A stretch of DNA of 26,455 bases from Oscillospiraceae bacterium (GCA_016297675.1 JAEDGE010000007.1:1-26455); one strand, 5' to 3'; positions 1 through 5,965 are shown, counted from the stretch's first letter. The notes: generated from the letters alone by a model not told the origin. Made by a program: numbers and translations.

Positions 1-270
1 TCGGATTTTGATACAGCACGTAAGGTGGTGCTGGATGTTGTGCAGCGGCATCCGCTGACCATGGCAGAGCCAGCAGCAGAGATTCTGGTGCAAAATCATG
101 GTACGGATGCAGTAGAACTGCTTCTGCGGGTCTGGTGTAAAAGCACCGATTACTGGACGGTTTATTACGACCTGATGGAACAGACAAAGCAAGCATTTGA
201 TTCCAATGCCATTGAGATTCCATATCATAAGGTGGAAGTGCATCTGCCGGAAAATCAGGGGACAAAATAA
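1..270 (+). CDS. MscS-family mechanosensitive channel, C-terminal part (partial)
   Basis: The reading frame is open from the first base of the window, so the gene begins upstream; only the last 89 residues are visible. They match the soluble C-terminal domain of small-conductance mechanosensitive channels (MscS/YggB): a stretch ending in RVWCKSTDYW followed by VYYDLMEQTKQAFD and then IEIPYHKVEVHL. The IEIP[FY]...[MV][DE]VH ending is typical where the C-terminal beta barrel closes the cytoplasmic vestibule. The full protein would sit in the membrane and release solutes at hypo-osmotic shock. A GTG at position 25 is an internal valine codon, not a start. No clear terminator follows the stop; the next signals are the small-RNA promoters. 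Confidence 0.85.
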   Translation, partial: SDFDTARKVVLDVVQRHPLTMAEPAAEILVQNHGTDAVELLLRVWCKSTDYWTVYYDLMEQTKQAFDSNAIEIPYHKVEVHLPENQGTK

Positions 271-305
271 AAATGTAAATAATTTGTGAATCTTTAAAAA
301 AGTAC

Positions 306-334
306 TTGACAAATGGCACTCTGTCACTTATAAT
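306..334 (+). promoter_or_regulatory. Sigma-A promoter of small RNA 1
   Basis: TTGACA at 306-311 and TATAAT at 329-334 are separated by exactly 17 bases, a full consensus match. The predicted start is near A341. No ORF with a ribosome site follows; a terminator hairpin ends the unit at about 423. Confidence 0.85.
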
Positions 335-340
335 ATAAGT

Positions 341-423
341 ATCCTTTCTTAAAATTTTTTTCATAAAAATCCCCTTACTAAAGTACCCATCGAAGTATAC
401 GTCGATGGGTACTTTACTTTTTT
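341..423 (+). ncRNA. Candidate small RNA, copy 1 (about 83 nt)
   Basis: The unit runs from the predicted transcription start to the T-tract of an intrinsic terminator. It has no start codon with a ribosome site. The 5' half (341-378) is A/U-rich and apparently unpaired, with two pyrimidine motifs, ATCCTTTCTT (341-350) and ATCCCCTTAC (369-378), that are complementary to typical Shine-Dalgarno sequences. The 3' half is a 15-bp hairpin (379-393 with 402-416, loop 394-401) followed by CTTTTTT. A second copy lies 199-200 bases downstream, and identity is confined to the region from the -10 box to the T-tract while the -10/-35 spacers differ completely, which suggests selection on the RNA. Function unknown; a base-pairing regulator of the multi-copy UCCC-motif kind (compare LhrC in Listeria, RsaE/RoxS) is an inference. 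I do not recognise an Rfam family. Confidence 0.75.
379..423 (+). terminator. Intrinsic terminator of small RNA 1
   Basis: Perfect 15-bp stem, TAAAGTACCCATCGA (379-393) with 402-416, 8-base loop AGTATACG, then C and six T (418-423). Confidence 0.9.
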
Positions 424-504
424 GTTGTCTATCAACAGGCAAAAAATATAAGAATGAACAGAAAACGGAAAAAGTGTAAAATAACAAAAATACTCCAAAA
501 CCCC

Positions 505-533
505 TTGACAAATTTGTTTGAAAAGGGTATAAT
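505..533 (+). promoter_or_regulatory. Sigma-A promoter of small RNA 2
   Basis: TTGACA 505-510 and TATAAT 528-533 with a 17-base spacer, again a full consensus. The spacer sequence is unlike that of copy 1. Predicted start at A540. Confidence 0.85.
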
Positions 534-539
534 ATAAGC

Positions 540-623
540 ATCCTTTCTTAAAAATTTTTTTCATAAAAATCCCCTTACTAAAGTACCCATCGGTGTATAC
601 GTCGATGGGTACTTTACTTTTTT
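540..623 (+). ncRNA. Candidate small RNA, copy 2 (about 84 nt)
   Basis: Near twin of the unit at 341-423: same 5' pyrimidine motifs (540-549 and 569-578), same A/T-rich linker with one more A, same terminator hairpin (579-593 with 602-616) and T-tract (618-623). It has its own consensus promoter, so the two copies can be transcribed independently or additively. No ribosome site or plausible peptide was found in it. Reading on the opposite strand gives an ORF across the copies, but it has no ribosome site and simply reflects A/T-rich DNA. Confidence 0.75.
579..623 (+). terminator. Intrinsic terminator of small RNA 2
   Basis: Same stem as copy 1; the closing pair next to the loop is G-T (593/602) instead of A-T. 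Ends in CTTTTTT at 617-623. Confidence 0.9.
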
Positions 624-711
624 CTGCTATTCTTCCAACAAAGTGAATAACAGATGATTTTTTGGATATTGTCTTTTTGCTTTCTTTTTTCTTTGAAATG
701 CAGCGGTTTTC

Positions 712-725
712 TGTGAAATATCACA
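712..725 (+). promoter_or_regulatory. Possible operator: TGTGA-N4-TCACA
   Basis: TGTGA (712-716) and TCACA (721-725) form an exact inverted repeat with a 4-base spacer, 26 bases upstream of the mdh -35 box. The half sites resemble CRP/FNR-type or Rex-type sites, but Rex and CRP sites have 6 bases between these half sites, so the regulator is not identified. Confidence 0.3.
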
Positions 726-751
726 AAAATGTAAAGAAATCACTTCCCATC

Positions 752-780
752 TTGCAAAATGGACGCAGGTATGTTATAAT
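752..780 (+). promoter_or_regulatory. Promoter of mdh
   Basis: TTGCAA (752-757) and TATAAT (775-780), 17-base spacer. Predicted start near 787 gives a leader of about 90 bases before the mdh start. Confidence 0.75.
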
Positions 781-878
781 AAAAGACAATACATAGTGGA
801 CAATTCTGAGGGGCTGCTGTGTAGAAATTTTGTTTTGAGATCAAAGTATAACGATTCTGTGTTAGGAGGATATGGAAA

Positions 879-1829
879 GTGGATTTGGTGAAAAAAGGAA
901 AAAAAGTAACCGTGATTGGTGCCGGCAATGTCGGTGCATCCATCGCATTTACATTGGCGATTAAAGGTCTTTGTTCAGAATTGCTTCTGGTAGATATCAA
1001 CAAGCCAAAGGCAAAGGGAGAAGCTATGGATATCATGCAGGGTACTGCATTCTGTCCGGCAGTCGATGTCAAAGATGGTGACTATGCAGATGCTGTGAAC
1101 TCTGATTTGGTAATTATTACAGTTGGTATTGCAAGAAAGCCGGGTCAGACCAGAATTGATCTGTGCAAGACCAATGCAAAGATTATGGCATCTGTTATGC
1201 CGGAAATTGTAAAATATGCACCGAATGCTTGCTATGTAATTGTAAGCAATCCGGTTGACGTATTGACCTATGAGGCAATTCAGGTTTCCGGTTTGAATCC
1301 GAAGCATATTTTTGGTTCTGGTACGGTTCTGGACTCCTCTCGTCTGCGGACTTGTCTTGCAGAACATGCAAACCTGAATATTAAGAATATTCATGCCTAT
1401 GTATTTGGTGAACACGGTGATTCCTCCATGGTTCCGTGGTCGTTGTCTTCTATTGACGGTATGAAGTTTGATGATTATTGTGCCCATGTTGATAATCTGG
1501 GCGATAAGAAACAAATTGAGCAGGAAGTTCGTGCTGGTGGTGCGGAAGTCATTAAATGTAAGGGTGCAACCTATTATGCAATCGCACTTTCTGTCAGCCA
1601 GATTGCAGAAGCCATCCTGAGAGATACCAAGATGATTTTGACGGTTTCTACTTTGCAGGACGGCAGCCGGTACGGCGTAAAGGATGTTTGCCTGAGCTTG
1701 CCGTGTGTGGTTGGTGCAAACGGTATTGAGCGGGAAATCACACCGCCGCTGCTGCCGGAAGAAGAGGAAGCAGTTCGCAAGAGTGGTGCAGCACTCCGTG
1801 AAGTCATTGATGCAATGAAGGCAGAATAA
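879..1829 (+). CDS. mdh: Malate dehydrogenase on an LDH-type scaffold (NAD-dependent)
   Basis: This 316-residue LDH/MDH-superfamily enzyme probably reduces oxaloacetate to malate with NADH in the cytoplasm. The Rossmann motif GAGNVG is at 14-19 and D39 at the end of the second strand favours NAD. Catalytic positions are visible: N124 (VSNPVD), D152 and R155 (VLDSSRLR), H179 (GEHGDS). The substrate-discriminating residue (102 in LDH numbering) falls at R86 in GIARKPGQTR; Arg there is the malate/oxaloacetate form, whereas LDHs carry Gln. The remainder (KGATYYAIALSV, ILTVST) is LDH-like, so an automatic label may read L-lactate dehydrogenase. The malic enzyme next door supports malate. The start is GTG at 879: AGGAGG at 864-869 lies 9 bases upstream; the ATG at 872 is in another frame and only 2 bases from the site. 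Confidence 0.85.
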   Translation: MDLVKKGKKVTVIGAGNVGASIAFTLAIKGLCSELLLVDINKPKAKGEAMDIMQGTAFCPAVDVKDGDYADAVNSDLVIITVGIARKPGQTRIDLCKTNAKIMASVMPEIVKYAPNACYVIVSNPVDVLTYEAIQVSGLNPKHIFGSGTVLDSSRLRTCLAEHANLNIKNIHAYVFGEHGDSSMVPWSLSSIDGMKFDDYCAHVDNLGDKKQIEQEVRAGGAEVIKCKGATYYAIALSVSQIAEAILRDTKMILTVSTLQDGSRYGVKDVCLSLPCVVGANGIEREITPPLLPEEEEAVRKSGAALREVIDAMKAE

Positions 1830-1851
1830 AAATCAAATCAAGGTGGACCAT

Positions 1852-1889
1852 AATACGGGCAGCGGCAATTTTGCTGCTGCCCGTATTTT
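1852..1889 (+). terminator. Hairpin between mdh and malic enzyme genes (possible terminator)
   Basis: A 12-bp perfect stem AATACGGGCAGC (1852-1863) with 1876-1887, followed by only four T. It may terminate part of the transcripts or stabilise the mdh 3' end; no good separate promoter is seen for the malic enzyme gene, so some read-through is likely. Confidence 0.6.
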
Positions 1890-1961
1890 GCAGGAAAGTC
1901 TGCAAAATAGAAGGAAAACAGTCGAAATCAATCATAAATTATAATGAAGGGAATTTAAAAA

Positions 1962-3140
1962 ATGGATTACGCAAAAGAGTCTTTAAAATTGCACTATGAA
2001 TGGCAGGGCAAATTTGAAATTGCATTGCGTGCACCACTGGAAACAGCAGATGACCTATCTTTGGCTTATACACCGGGTGTTGCACAGCCATGTCTGGAAA
2101 TCCAGAAGGATACCGATTTGAGCTATAAGCTGACCAGAAGAGGCAATCTGGTTGCGGTTGTTACAGACGGTACAGCAGTACTGGGCTTAGGCGATATTGG
2201 TCCAGAGGCTGGTATGCCAGTTATGGAGGGAAAGTGTGCCCTGTTTAAGCAGTTTGGCAAGGTTGATGCGATTCCACTTTGTATTCGTTCTAAGGATGTA
2301 GATGAGATTGTCAACACCGTTCGGCTGCTGGCAGGCAGTTTTGGCGGAATCAATCTGGAGGATATTTCCGCTCCTCGTTGTTTTGAAATTGAGGAAAAGC
2401 TGAAGGCATGCTGCGATATTCCGATTTTCCATGATGACCAGCACGGGACAGCTGTTGTCACATTGGCAGCCATGCTGAATGCACTCAAGCTGACTGGCAA
2501 GAACTTTAAGGAAGTGAAAGTTGTCACCAGTGGTGCTGGTGCTGCTGGAATTGCAATTATCCGTTTGTTGATTGCAATGGGACTGGATCCGCATCATGTC
2601 ATTCTCTGTGACCGTAAGGGAGCCATTTATGAGGGCAGAGAAGGCTTGAACAAGGAAAAGGAACAGATGGCGAAGATTACAAACAGCGGGCATAAGGCTG
2701 GTTCTCTGGCAGATGTGCTGGTGGGTGCAGATGTTTTCATTGGCGTTTCTGCACCAAATTGCGTGACAGCAGAAATGGTGAAGAGCATGGCTGACCATCC
2801 GGTTCTGTTCCCGATGGCAAATCCGACACCAGAGATTATGCCAGAAGAAGCACTGGCAGCTGGTGCTTACTGCGTTGGTACAGGCAGAAGTGACTTCCCG
2901 AACCAGATTAATAACGTGCTGGCATTTCCGGGTATTTTCCGTGGTGCACTGGATGTGCATGCGAAAGAAATCAATGATGCGATGAAAATTGCTGCTGCAA
3001 AGGCAATAGCATCCTTTGTAACAGACGAAAAGCTGTCTCCAGAATATATCATTCCAAGTGCATTGGAAGAGGGCGTTGCAGAAGCAGTGGCTGCTGCGGT
3101 TGCACAGGCTGCAAGAGACACTGGCGTTGCAAGAATCTGA
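1962..3140 (+). CDS. Malic enzyme (short bacterial type)
   Basis: Oxidative decarboxylation of malate to pyruvate and CO2, with NAD or NADP, in the cytoplasm. At 392 residues it matches the compact bacterial malic enzymes rather than the longer MaeA/MaeB-PTA forms. Visible landmarks in order: YTPGVAQPC near 36, GLGDIGPEAGMPVMEGK near 75 (catalytic Lys), HDDQHGTAVV near 158 (metal-binding Asp), nucleotide-binding GAGAAGIAI near 192, SAPNCVT and FPMANPTPEI near 264-291, and SDFPNQINNVLAFPGIFRGAL near 310-330. Cofactor choice cannot be decided by eye. SD-like AAGGGA lies about 10 bases before the ATG. With mdh just upstream it forms the oxaloacetate-malate-pyruvate bypass of pyruvate kinase known as the malate shunt in Clostridium thermocellum; that pathway role is inferred from context. 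Confidence 0.93.
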   Translation: MDYAKESLKLHYEWQGKFEIALRAPLETADDLSLAYTPGVAQPCLEIQKDTDLSYKLTRRGNLVAVVTDGTAVLGLGDIGPEAGMPVMEGKCALFKQFGKVDAIPLCIRSKDVDEIVNTVRLLAGSFGGINLEDISAPRCFEIEEKLKACCDIPIFHDDQHGTAVVTLAAMLNALKLTGKNFKEVKVVTSGAGAAGIAIIRLLIAMGLDPHHVILCDRKGAIYEGREGLNKEKEQMAKITNSGHKAGSLADVLVGADVFIGVSAPNCVTAEMVKSMADHPVLFPMANPTPEIMPEEALAAGAYCVGTGRSDFPNQINNVLAFPGIFRGALDVHAKEINDAMKIAAAKAIASFVTDEKLSPEYIIPSALEEGVAEAVAAAVAQAARDTGVARI

Positions 3141-3158
3141 TCAATAGAATCAAACAGA

Positions 3159-3202
3159 AAAGGGGAAGGACAGGTTTGTGCTGTCTTTCCTCTTTGTATT
3201 TT
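3159..3202 (+). terminator. Terminator after malic enzyme gene
   Basis: Arms 3159-3173 and 3181-3195 pair over 15 bp with two G-T wobbles, loop GTTTGTG, then GTATTTT. It ends only 8 bases before the ATG at 3210 and contains the only G-rich, SD-like sequence of that gene's leader. Confidence 0.65.
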
Positions 3203-3209
3203 GAATAAG

Positions 3210-4004
3210 ATGAGACGAAAACAATTTTTGCCGTTGTGCAGTATGATGATGATAGTTGTTTCCACATTCTTTTTATTGCGTGATGGGCAGCCGTTTGTGG
3301 AAAAAGAAGCAACAGAGCCAATTCGTTGGATCACGGTAGCGATGGAACCATTTCAGCAAACATCGACTGTACAGGTTGCGTTGAGGGAAACAACAGAGAA
3401 CATTCCAGATAGGAAAACAGCAACAGTTACCAGAGATCCCATTGCAACATCATCACACAAGCAAACCAGTGTGCAGCAGATGCAGGCAGCTGAACCGGAA
3501 CAGGAAGAAGTGTCGGCGGTGGTCATTTCTTACCCTTTGGATTTGAATGCCGCTAATATAGAAGAATTGGAGACACTGCCTGGCATCGGTTCCATTCTGG
3601 CACAGCGGATTGTATCCTATCGAGAGATGGTGGGTGGATTTTCTAATCTGGAAGAATTGATGCTGGTGAATGGCATTGGAACGGGTATTTATGAACAAGT
3701 TTCTCCATACCTATTTATAATAGGTGAAACAGAACCGATTTTCTCTGAGCCCGAGATATCAGATATAGGGGAATTCAATACAGAACCTTCAACTGAATCC
3801 ATTCCTATGTTGGATATCAATACGGCAACAGCTGCGGATTTTCAGAAATTGCCCGGCGTTACACCGACAATTGCAGAGAATATTGTACAATTGCGGACGC
3901 TGATTCAGTATTTTCAAAATGTTTATGAACTGCTCTATGCAGATGGAATGACAGATACTTTATTTCTTTCTATTCGAGATTATCTATATGTAAATGCAAT
4001 GTAA
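3210..4004 (+). CDS. Membrane-anchored protein with two ComEA-type helix-hairpin-helix units
   Basis: The protein (264 residues from ATG 3210) has a positively charged N-terminus and one hydrophobic segment (about 8-25), then a Thr/Gln/Glu-rich linker to about 108, consistent with an anchored extracytoplasmic protein. Two helix-hairpin-helix pairs follow: residues 111-171 (DLNAANIEELETLPGIG ... LVNGIG) and 201-261 (DINTATAADFQKLPGVT ...). The first is a good match to the DNA-binding repeat of ComEA, the surface DNA receptor in competence; the second is more diverged (GVT in place of GIG). ComEA proteins usually have one such unit. No comEC or other competence gene is adjacent. Start is uncertain: neither ATG 3210 nor in-frame TTG 3201 has a proper SD, and a terminator-like hairpin ends just upstream. 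DNA uptake or binding is plausible but unproven. Confidence 0.75.
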   Translation: MRRKQFLPLCSMMMIVVSTFFLLRDGQPFVEKEATEPIRWITVAMEPFQQTSTVQVALRETTENIPDRKTATVTRDPIATSSHKQTSVQQMQAAEPEQEEVSAVVISYPLDLNAANIEELETLPGIGSILAQRIVSYREMVGGFSNLEELMLVNGIGTGIYEQVSPYLFIIGETEPIFSEPEISDIGEFNTEPSTESIPMLDINTATAADFQKLPGVTPTIAENIVQLRTLIQYFQNVYELLYADGMTDTLFLSIRDYLYVNAM

Positions 4005-4159
4005 AAGAAAGGCACTTTTTTCTGAAGGTTGCACAATTAGCTTTTAACCGTTTTGTAACTTTTCACGAAAAACATTTTATTTTTTGTTCGACTTGTACAA
4101 AAAATCGGTATTGAATTTGTTTGAAATCCCCAAAAAAAATGAAAGAATCGTTTTTACCA
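4005..4159 (+). other. Spacer with no recognised feature
   Basis: A/T-rich DNA after the helix-hairpin-helix gene. A weak AT-only hairpin right after the stop is not convincing as a terminator. No ORF with a ribosome site on either strand. It is the first part of the 302-base gap before the sugar-binding lipoprotein gene. Confidence 0.5.
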
Positions 4160-4188
4160 TTGACATTCCCTGAAAATTGTTGTATATT
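4160..4188 (+). promoter_or_regulatory. Promoter of sugar ABC operon
   Basis: TTGACA (4160-4165) and TATATT (4183-4188) with a 17-base spacer. Predicted start near 4195, giving a leader of about 112 bases. Confidence 0.8.
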
Positions 4189-4210
4189 AAATCTATCAAA
4201 AGGGGCTTTT

Positions 4211-4246
4211 ATGCACGTCTGGCCATGGGGGACAGGCGGTAAATGA
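4211..4246 (+). CDS. Possible 11-codon leader peptide (MHVWPWGTGGK)
   Basis: ATG at 4211 follows AAGGGG (4200-4205) by 5 bases and sits about 16 bases from the predicted transcription start. It reads MHVWPWGTGGK and stops at TGA 4244-4246, inside the loop of the first leader hairpin. Two Trp flanking a Pro in so short a peptide is unusual. It may be chance; the good ribosome site and the position in a structured leader are the only support. Confidence 0.4.
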   Translation: MHVWPWGTGGK

Positions 4247-4283
4247 CCCTGTTGCTTATTCTGCTCCATTCGGAACAGAATAA
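4232..4283 (+). promoter_or_regulatory. Two leader hairpins before sugar-binding protein gene
   Basis: Hairpin 1: ACAG (4232-4235) and GGT (4238-4240) pair with ACC (4246-4248) and CTGT (4249-4252), with a 2-base bulge. Hairpin 2: TTATTCTG (4256-4263) with CAGAATAA (4276-4283), continuing as TCC/GGA across a C/A mismatch. The SD AAGGAGG (4291-4297) follows. They may protect the mRNA 5' end or regulate it; I do not recognise a riboswitch class. Confidence 0.5.
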
Positions 4284-4306
4284 TATATTGAAGGAGGAAA
4301 TTTCCA

Positions 4307-5830
4307 ATGAACAAATTAACAAGAACTTTGGCATTGCTGGCTGCTCTGGCTATGACTGCTACTGCATTCGTAGGCTGCGGCGAGGACAAGGATTCTAGCT
4401 CTACAGCTGCTACGACTGCTGCTGAAGAGTCCAGCGAAAAAGCTACGACTGCTGCTGAAGAGTCCAGCGAAGAAGCTACGACTGCTGCTGAAGAATCCAG
4501 CGAAGAATCTTCTGAAGAGTCTTCTGACAGCGATGCAACTGCTGCAACAAAACTGGGTGCAGTTTCTATGCCGGATACTGGCGATACCCTGACTGTTCTG
4601 TGCTGGACAGATACCGACCTGAAAGCAATGTTCCCGATCGTGGAAGCTGCTTACCCGGATATGGCTGGTAAGATTGCTTATCAGAACGTAGGTTCCAACG
4701 GTACAGAAGCTATGGAACAGTATCTGACATACTTCTCTTCTGGTTCTGACGTTGACCTGTATGTTTGTGACGCTGACTGGGTTCTGTCTTATGAAAATAA
4801 CGACGAATACTCTGCTCCGCTGGAAGGCGTTGGTATCACAGAAGATATGTACAGCGATGCTTACGGCTACACTGTAGCAATGGGTAAGGACACCAAGGGC
4901 GTTCTGAAGGGTGCTTCTTGGCAGGCAGCTGCCGGCGGTTACTGCTACAGAACTGACCTGGCTGAACAGTACCTGGGCGTAACTTCTCCGAAAGATATGC
5001 AGGCTAAGGTTGCTGACTGGGATACATTCTGGGCAACAGCTGCTGAAGTTTACACTGCTTCTGGCAACAAGACTGCTATGGCTGACACACTGGCTGGCGT
5101 TTGGAGAGCTTACTCCGCTGGTAACAGAACTTCTGCATGGGTTCAGAATGGCACCATCACTGCTGACAACGCAAAGGCTTGTCTGGGTGACTTCATTTCT
5201 ATGGCTAAGACCAACTACGATGCAGGCTACATCACCACTGTAGATCAGTGGACAGATGACTGGTATGCAATCGGTCAGTCTGACGGTGCAATGGCAAATG
5301 CTACAATGGGTTACTTCTTCCCGTCTTGGTCTCTGGCAGCTGGCGGTCAGTTGGAATCTTCTGAGGGCGGCGAAGGCGGCTCTACATATGGTCTGTATGC
5401 AATCACACAGGGTCCGACCGGCTGGTTCTGGGGCGGTTCTTGGCTGTGCGTACACCCGAACTGCGATAACGGTACCTTCGCTGGTCAGTTCATCAAGGCT
5501 ATGACTGTTGATGACGCTACCATGAAGGAATACTGCGAGAGCCACAGCGACTTCGTAAACAACAAGTCTGTTATGAAGGAAGTTGTAGCAGATGGTTCTC
5601 ACACCAACCCGCTGTTCAAGGATGGTCAGGATCAGTTCTCCGTTCTGTATGATTCTGCTGACGCAATCACACTGGACGGTATCGCTACACAGTATGACGG
5701 CACCATCAACACCAAGTTGCAGGATGCTGTAACTGCTTACTGCAAGGGCGATCTGGCTGACGAAGAAGCTTGCTACAACGAATTCCTCGATACTGTAGCT
5801 GCTGCAATTTCTGATATCACTGTTGAATAA
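4307..5830 (+). CDS. Sugar ABC transporter substrate-binding lipoprotein
   Basis: A 507-residue extracytoplasmic solute-binding protein of the family 1 (MalE/UgpB) kind, expected to deliver an oligosaccharide to the permeases encoded next. It has a lipoprotein signal peptide with lipobox ending FVGC (C24 lipidated by Lgt). Residues about 28-75 are a low-complexity Ser/Glu/Ala/Thr spacer containing three copies of ATTAAEESSE(K/E) and a Ser/Glu tail, probably spanning the wall. The folded part starts at about 80 (DTLTVLCWTDTDLKAMFPIVEAAYP) and is rich in Trp, Tyr and Asp as in sugar binders (for example GPTGWFWGGSW). Codon use is strongly biased (GCT, CTG, AAG) compared with neighbours, suggesting high expression. 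SD AAGGAGG lies 9 bases before ATG 4307. The sugar is unknown; cello- or other plant-derived oligosaccharides are plausible given the nearby GH5 enzyme. Confidence 0.9.
   Translation: MNKLTRTLALLAALAMTATAFVGCGEDKDSSSTAATTAAEESSEKATTAAEESSEEATTAAEESSEESSEESSDSDATAATKLGAVSMPDTGDTLTVLCWTDTDLKAMFPIVEAAYPDMAGKIAYQNVGSNGTEAMEQYLTYFSSGSDVDLYVCDADWVLSYENNDEYSAPLEGVGITEDMYSDAYGYTVAMGKDTKGVLKGASWQAAAGGYCYRTDLAEQYLGVTSPKDMQAKVADWDTFWATAAEVYTASGNKTAMADTLAGVWRAYSAGNRTSAWVQNGTITADNAKACLGDFISMAKTNYDAGYITTVDQWTDDWYAIGQSDGAMANATMGYFFPSWSLAAGGQLESSEGGEGGSTYGLYAITQGPTGWFWGGSWLCVHPNCDNGTFAGQFIKAMTVDDATMKEYCESHSDFVNNKSVMKEVVADGSHTNPLFKDGQDQFSVLYDSADAITLDGIATQYDGTINTKLQDAVTAYCKGDLADEEACYNEFLDTVAAAISDITVE
4409..4507 (+). 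repeat. Three 33-bp in-frame tandem repeats
   Basis: Units at 4409-4441, 4442-4474 and 4475-4507 each begin GCTACGACTGCTGCTGAAGA and encode ATTAAEESSE plus K or E. Near-identity at DNA level suggests recent expansion. Copy number could vary without breaking the frame, changing only the length of the surface spacer. Confidence 0.9.
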
Positions 5831-5867
5831 GCTGATATAGCCACATTTGACACGATGAAATATAATC

Positions 5868-5895
5868 GCCTACGGGATAGAACTATCCCGTAGGC
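5868..5895 (+). promoter_or_regulatory. Intercistronic hairpin after binding-protein gene
   Basis: Perfect 12-bp stem GCCTACGGGATA (5868-5879) with 5884-5895, tetraloop GAAC. No T-tract follows, so it is better read as a 3'-end stabiliser or processing/partial stop than as a full terminator; downstream permease genes have no obvious promoter. Confidence 0.7.
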
Positions 5896-5965
5896 ATATA
5901 TTTGTCATTTCTCTTTTACTAATTTTTTCTTACTATTTTACTTAATTTTTGAGAGGGTGTGTTTT

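Larger units (their letters stand above)
329..623 (+). repeat. Tandem direct repeat of the small-RNA unit (two copies)
   Basis: Copy 1 is 329-423 and copy 2 is 528-623. Over about 95 bases they differ by one base after the -10 box (340 T, 539 C), one extra A in the A/T-rich stretch of copy 2, and two bases at the top of the terminator stem (393-394 AA versus 593-594 GT). The 100-odd bases between the copies and the -35 to -10 spacers are unrelated. The stem-top change replaces an A-T pair with a G-T wobble, so pairing is kept. Confidence 0.9.

Noticed and set aside
361..564. 67-codon minus-strand ORF across the small-RNA repeats
   Set aside because: No ribosome site; arises from A/T-rich DNA and the terminator arms. 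The plus-strand promoters and terminators explain the region better.
329..623. Repeat pair as a CRISPR array or IS end
   Set aside because: Only two units about 200 bases apart, each with promoter and terminator; no spacer pattern and no transposase.
712..725. Rex-binding site
   Set aside because: Rex sites have six bases between TTGTGA and TCACAA; here there are four, so the name was not assigned.
872..881. ATG at 872 as start of mdh
   Set aside because: Different frame; only 2 bases from AGGAGG. GTG 879 has the proper spacing and opens the enzyme frame.
879..1829. L-lactate dehydrogenase as the name of this gene
   Set aside because: Arg instead of Gln at the specificity position and the malic enzyme neighbour point to malate; kept as a caveat.
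1940..1945. TATAAT as a promoter for the malic enzyme gene
   Set aside because: It would start transcription at the ribosome site and has no -35 box.
4316..5602. 428-codon open frame on the minus strand
   Set aside because: It is antisense to the strongly codon-biased sugar-binding lipoprotein gene, has no ribosome site and gives a Cys/Ser-rich composition without any family resemblance.
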